From positions 102,573,501 to 102,637,500 of the forward strand of contig CP136890.1 in NCBI GenBank assembly GCA_034359265.1: 64,000 nucleotides of DNA, read 5' to 3'. The DNA comes from Canna indica (taxonomy: Eukaryota; Streptophyta; Magnoliopsida; Zingiberales; Cannaceae). A program made the translations under genes and the position numbers. The notes beneath the pieces are model-generated. The model was not told the origin of the DNA. It ran no database searches and saw only the letters and a program-made list of their open reading frames with translations. Below are positions 59,301-64,000 of the stretch, piece after piece (within the stretch, counting starts at the first letter, position 1; the number at the start of each line of letters is the position of its first letter).

Positions 59301-59334
59301 GCCGGCTTGGCTTTGAATTCAGCTCCTCATCCAT
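53376..59334 (-). CDS. ATR3: NADPH-dependent diflavin oxidoreductase (ATR3/TAH18 type)
   Basis: Twelve minus-strand exons join in phase: 59334-59179, 59050-58973, 58903-58799, 58333-58242, 57981-57797, 57565-57468, 56310-56236, 56092-55982, 55683-55549, 54485-54366, 54219-53997 and 53905-53376, giving 635 residues. The N-terminal flavodoxin domain has VLYASQTGNAMDAAERI, VVSTTGQGD and FGLGDSGYQKYN. The FAD domain has RAFSISSSP and QRYGLCSSWLAGL. The NADPH domain has LILIGPGTGCAPFRAF, FFFGCRN and YIAGSSTKMPADV, and the protein ends FYIEAWS. This is the cytosolic partner of Dre2/CIAPIN1 in cytosolic iron-sulfur cluster assembly. I start at MDEELNSK (59334); an in-frame ATG ten codons upstream (59364) is an alternative. 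Intron 9 appears to use a GC donor (GAG/GCAAGT). No lesion is visible. Confidence 0.95.
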
Positions 59335-61347
59335 TTCTTCTTTAGCTGGGGATATATGTCCCAACAGGTGACTCAGTTATACTGGAAGTCAAGACACTAC
59401 ATGAAGGGGAAGGGGCGCGAACTTATCGAGATCGGATCCGGAAGAATCACCGCAGCAAGTAGCCGGCGGTCTGTAGCACCGCAACGAGTAGAGGGCGACT
59501 GGCGAGGTAGAACCGTAGAGTTAGGGCTTTAACCTTTAAAGAGAGGGATACGGCGGATTAGAGAGACTGAGAGAAGAAGGGTTGGGCGAAGGCGGGCGAG
59601 TGGGAGGCTGGCGGACCGGGGCGACGTTTGGAAGATGGAAACCTTTGGAATCGAGGAGAGGAAAACGGCGGATTAGAGGCAGAGAGAAAGGAATTGGCAG
59701 GGCGCGCGCGGGCGGCAGACCGCGGCGATGTTTGGAAGGTGGAATCGAGGAGAGGGAGGCGGGCGATTTGATGTTGGTGAGATCGGCGGCAGGTTGACGG
59801 GCGACGGCGCGAACAGTGAACTCGGAGTCGGGACGACCGGATGAGAAATAGTATGATACAATTATTATTCGACGAATAAAAATATAATTCAATTTTTTAA
59901 AATTATAAAAATGATCAAAATCAAAACTAATTTTAATAATTTGTTTTTAAAAAACAAAATATTAAAAATAGAATATTATTCCATTGTTTTATTTTTTTTT
60001 GTTAAAATACCGATTTTTTTAATAAAAAATAATTTCTTTTTCATCTATCCTCTCTTCTTTTCCGTTGGTATCCGGTGAGAGCATCGTTGCAACCAACCTC
60101 GATATATAAAAATACTCTCTCCTCGTCTCTTTTTTTTTTGGTCGCTAGTGACTTGAGGATATTGGGTATCTATTTCTCTCTCATTGTAAGATCTTAGATG
60201 TTGTCTTTGAAATTAATTGAGATTATGATTTGAAGAAGGAAGGAAAAAGATGGAAGAGAGAAAAATGTTGAAGAAAGTATTTTGGAGTTTTATTTCGAAT
60301 TCGATTGGTCGGAATCGACATGGAGGCGAGATAGGCGAAGATGCCAAGGGATAGATGTTAGCGTAGTTCAAACATAGATGATCAATTCTTTTTTATATGG
60401 GTTCAATATATTATTGCACCATAACTAAATATTGAATAATATTATATTTTTTATTAAAATAACAAATAAAGGCATTTATGGTACACCGTTAAAATTGGTT
60501 CCTATTTTGTTTTTTTGTTATTGTTATGGTTTTTATCATTTTGAAAGTTATACCGAATATAATTGGTTCAACCTTCTTACTTGATCTGCCTTAGATTTAA
60601 TTGGTTCAATATGTTTTTAAATATGTATCAAATTGGCAAAGATCAATCGATTGGATTAATGTATTAACTACGAGATGTGGTAATATGACATCATAAATAA
60701 AATAAAATTTTATACTAAATTGTAAAACTACCTGCAGTAATTTGTAAATATATCTGTTAGTATCCATCTTGCTTTTAAGACATTTTACAAATTAAAATAT
60801 TAATATTTTTGAGTTGAATATCATAGGTCAGCCATGAAATAATTAATTAAAAATAATTTACTAAAACATTGATTTGATTCAAATAGTCCGTGAAAAGATT
60901 GACATGGGCCTCTTAACTCACACTATATTTGGATTAGCGTGGATTGAGAGTTTCGAATAGTTTTAAAAAAGTTTGAAGGTGAAGAAATTTGGAGAAGTTT
61001 AAAATACCTCATTTGAATAAATTTTTTTAAGAGATTTGGAGGGTTTCAAACCTCTTATAGAATCTATTTTCAAAACTTCAAAATAGAGAGTTTTAAAAGA
61101 AATTTGAGAGTTAATGATTTTTTTTAAAAAAAAAATAAATTACAAAAATATTTCTAAAATATATATATTATTATAAGCGAGGGCATAGTAGCCTATTAAA
61201 TCTATTCAAACCCCTTATGAAGTCTAACCAAACAAGGTCTTTAAAATCATTTTAAAAACCTCTAATCCCCTCCAAAACCCTTCAAATCTCTCTCCACAAA
61301 CCTCTTACTCAAAGTTATATAAACATAATGTAAATTTTCTCAAACGT
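59335..61347. other. ATR3 promoter and AT-rich intergenic DNA
   Basis: Positions 59335-59850 are GC-rich and should hold the ATR3 leader and promoter. They contain a tandem duplication (GCGACGTTTGGAAGATGG near 59620, GCGATGTTTGGAAGGTGG near 59725). From 59850 the DNA is AT-rich without coding signal. Positions about 60900-61320 look like a MITE-type repeat with GAGGTTT/AAACCTC words in both orientations, but I could not set its ends. Confidence 0.5.
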
Positions 61348-64000
61348 CACTACTAAAAAACTGGTCATCTGCGACGGACAAAGCCATTACAAAACGGTCG
61401 CTAAAGACCATTTGTGACGGCATAAAACGGTCAAAAACGACGGTTGCAAAAGAAGTAGTCGCTGATGTATTGCGACTGCAACCACCGCAGTCACAAGTAA
61501 AAACTTCCTACGATCGTTCTGCGACGGTACGATACCGTCGTAGAAATATGGTCGCGTGACATCTGCGACGCACATAAGCCGTCGCACTTTATATCTACGA
61601 CGGTACGGCGACCGTAGTCGTCGTCGTAAAATGTAGATCCGTGACGGTAGTGCGACCGCACATGCCGTCGCAAAATTGGTCGCCAATTGCGACCGCATTT
61701 GGTGACCAGGTCAAAGAGCGTCTGCGACGGCCCTGCTATCGCAGAGCCGTCGCAGAGGTATAATTTTTTTTTTAAAAAAAACAAAATATATAAATTCATG
61801 TTCCAATATTTAATTTAAAATACATATGAAACAAAAGACAACAAATTATAATATATGGATATCAAAATATTATTTACATCATAATATCAAAACAATAATA
61901 ATTACATCATATCAAAATAAAATATCAAAAAAGTACATCAATGATCAGGCGCATTAGGCAGCGACATGGAGAGGGGCTGCATGGGGAGCACATTAGTCGA
62001 CGTCGATGACGATGATGGATCTGATGCTGATGTTGTTGCGCCGAATGATGGGGGAGGCGGAGGAGCCGAATCATTAGGTATGATAGAAGATATATGTGTC
62101 ATGTACTGGATCATTTGCGCCATATACAACATCACAATATCTCTCATAGCGGCCATGTCGATGCTGAGGCGTGCCTGAGCAGTCTCAATGGCTGCTAATC
62201 GGTCTTGATCCGCATGTAATGTTGATGGACAAACGACGGAGGAGGTGAAAGCAGACGGCCCTACACCATGTGGCTGCAACAACGCCCGTGCGTGGGCCGT
62301 TGTGCCAATGCGATATACACGGTCGTGGCCGACGCCTGCCACCTGCATCCATGCGTCAACATCAAGCTGATGCTGCGTTGGATCACCTCCCCGCTGGGTT
62401 AGCAACTCATTATACGTGGCTTTTAATTTAAATAAAAGTTAATTAATTAATTAATTAAATTAATTATACATAATAGAACTAGATATTCTTTTTAAAATAT
62501 TAACTTACCAGTACAGTCCCCGGCCTCCTGCTGATGAACTCACCCTGGCGAGGACCACGCTGGTATCTATGTGTCTCATCGAAGACCCTTAGAGGATCAG
62601 CAGGGATGAGCTTCCCATGCTCGTCTAGCATCTCATACAATAAAATAAATATAATTAGTTTTTCTATAATAATAAATAATAAAAATAATTATTAAATTAC
62701 TTACCACGCTCATGGCTGATAAATGGGATGGACCCACCGGTATGTCGGGCGATGGATCCCTCGACCAATGTCATCCGATTTTAGTGCGCCGTCCGGGAGG
62801 CACCCTGTCATCCCTCCGACGCCCAGATATATGTCGCATAGCCGATCCCATACGTCGACCTGCATCCAGATTGACCCGTGTCCCTTGAGCACATCCATAA
62901 GCGTATCTTTGTTACCGCCTATACTCGCGTCTGCTTCATCCCGTGCCCGATGGAGGATATCCTTGAAAAGATTCTTATTGTAAGCTTCTCAAGCATCCTT
63001 CACTTGAGCCTCAATGGCGGACTTCATATTTGTATTCAAAAAATCATATCCAGTATAGCAGAATGCTGAACATAAAGCATGATAACTACTTACTTTAATA
63101 GCTTAATAGTTGCATAGCTCCACAAACATCTTAAATTAAAAGAACGGAACGGAACAGAATTAAGTTAAGTGCAGCGATGCATAATAACATTTATAATATA
63201 AAATCCAAGGTTAAGGCTCTCTTCTTTATCGATATAACATTTACACTACAAAATTGAGCCTCTCTTTTTTACCAGATTAATACATCTACCCTGAAAAATT
63301 TACAGTACCCTCCAACTTTAACTTTTCTTTAAAACAATAGAAACTAGAGTGTTACTTTACTCGATTAATAATTTTCCAAAAAGAAAAATGAATTGATTAA
63401 AATGAACATACATCAAATTAATCTCATTTCTAAACCAAACTGAGTAAAAATTCTAGCTCCCTCTTACCAATTCCAAGTGTGTGAATCGTGGATTGACATC
63501 AAAGTATATTGTCATAGTAGAACAAATGAATAAATTTCTGGTGAAATAATTTATAAAATCAACACTTAAGCAGATATCAACACTTGGTAAGGAAGAGAGG
63601 CTCAATTTTGATACTTTACAGTATAAAATCTAACAAACATAATAACATTTAAGTCCACCTATTAATTAGTTATAGCATCTAAAATTAATAAACTGCGTAC
63701 CTCGAACTCCGACCATAATAAATCTCGATTATGCTGCAGCACGTGGGTCCATGAACGCCACGGCTCTTGAAAGAACCTCTTGATAATAGAGGTGATGTTG
63801 CGAGCAACATCATCCTGCTCAAATCTATAACTCAAGTATAACAACATAAGTAGTAATTAATTAACAATTATAATAAATAAACTTTGATACTTACTTTAGA
63901 CCGCGCAGCGATATCTGCTGACGCTGGTTGGTCGATGAAAGTGCATGAGCCCCCCCCCCCGATTAGGCTCACGAGGCCTACGACGACCTCGAGCCTCCGG
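61348..64000 (-). mobile_element. CACTA (En/Spm) superfamily transposon, truncated by the window edge
   Basis: The left terminus is CACTACTAAAAAACTGG at 61348, the CACTA-type end. It is followed by 400 bp of subterminal repeats with the core GCGACGG/CCGTCGC in both orientations (61370-61760), which bind the element's own protein in this superfamily. Minus-strand exons of a Ptta/En/Spm transposase-associated protein follow. The 3-bp target duplication cannot be checked because the other end is outside; the bases before the terminus are CGT. Gene direction suggests 61348 is the 3' end of the element. Confidence 0.88.
61938..64000 (-). pseudogene. Decayed CACTA ORF1 (Transposase_24, Ptta/En/Spm family)
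   Basis: Minus-strand exons run from the right edge leftward. One ends at 63895 (STNQRQQISLRGLK). Next is 63824-63701 (FEQDDVARNITSIIKRFF, SWTHVLQHNRDLLW). A segment covers about 63060-62706 (NTNMKSAIEAQVKDA, then HRARDEADASIGG, then WMQVDVWDRLCDI). Next is about 62634-62510 (HGKLIPADPLRVF, RGPRQGEFISRRPG). The last runs from about 62422 to the stop at 61938 (DAWMQVAGVGHDRVYRIG, then a low-complexity tail). The conserved order matches the Transposase_24 domain. The 63060-62706 segment is broken: TGA after VKDA, a frameshift after RLCDI, then TGA and TAA in the restored frame before NRMTLVEGSIARHTGGS. The protein is therefore not functional as read. Confidence 0.8.

Noticed and set aside
59536..59892. 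Open frames on both strands upstream of ATR3
   Set aside because: Proline/serine- or arginine-rich translations of a GC-rich, partly duplicated promoter region, with no conserved motif.
1..64000. CRISPR arrays, bacterial operons, prophage
   Set aside because: The many spliced genes and plant families show nuclear plant DNA. Tandem arrays here are minisatellites and microsatellites without spacers.
1..64000. tRNA genes
   Set aside because: GGTTCGAA-like B-box words occur (for example at 8950 and 20597), but none sits in a sequence that folds into a cloverleaf by eye. A tRNAscan run would settle it.

Overview
The window is nuclear genomic DNA of a flowering plant. Genes have GT-AG introns, the intergenic DNA is AT-rich, and there are plant-specific families (YUCCA, OVATE, LCV/COV, LRR-malectin receptor kinase) and plant DNA transposons. 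Several first exons are far more GC-rich than their surroundings (the 7.0 kb cysteine-rich gene, the RING-CH gene, the OVATE gene). That fits a monocot, but I cannot name the species.

Layout. 0.6-6.5 kb (+): the 3' part of an LRR subfamily VIII-2-type receptor kinase, whose first exons lie left of the window. 7.0-7.3 kb (-): a small secreted cysteine-rich protein, convergent with it. 7.8-9.0 kb: a non-autonomous hAT element with a perfect 8-bp target duplication. 11.65-15.3 kb (+): a plant UBTD-type protein. 16.3-18.6 kb (-): a membrane-anchored RING-CH protein. 21.0-26.6 kb (+): LIKE-COV. 28.6-28.9 kb: a Mutator-type MITE with a 9-bp duplication. 29.6-34.3 kb (+): an RMD5/GID2-type E3 ligase with a 5' intron. 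36.7-38.0 kb: a probable snoRNA gene with a telo-box and TATA promoter, two C/D box snoRNAs with recognisable 18S and 25S rRNA guides, then a 32-bp minisatellite. 39.1-39.4 kb (+): a frameshifted paralogue of the 7.0 kb gene. 40.7-41.6 kb (+): an OVATE family protein. 42.1-43.8 kb: a hAT-type element nested in a Mutator-like element with long inverted repeats. 44.0-44.3 kb: an unassigned GC-rich island. 49.6-51.7 kb (+): a YUCCA flavin monooxygenase. 53.4-59.3 kb (-): the 12-exon diflavin reductase ATR3/TAH18. From 61.35 kb to the right edge: a CACTA (En/Spm) transposon with a decayed ORF1.

The genes are independent eukaryotic transcription units with no common pathway. Exon coordinates come from reading splice sites by eye and checking that codon phases join. 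Functions rest on recognised family sequence, not on database searches. The most interesting and least expected element is the snoRNA locus near 37.2-37.4 kb.
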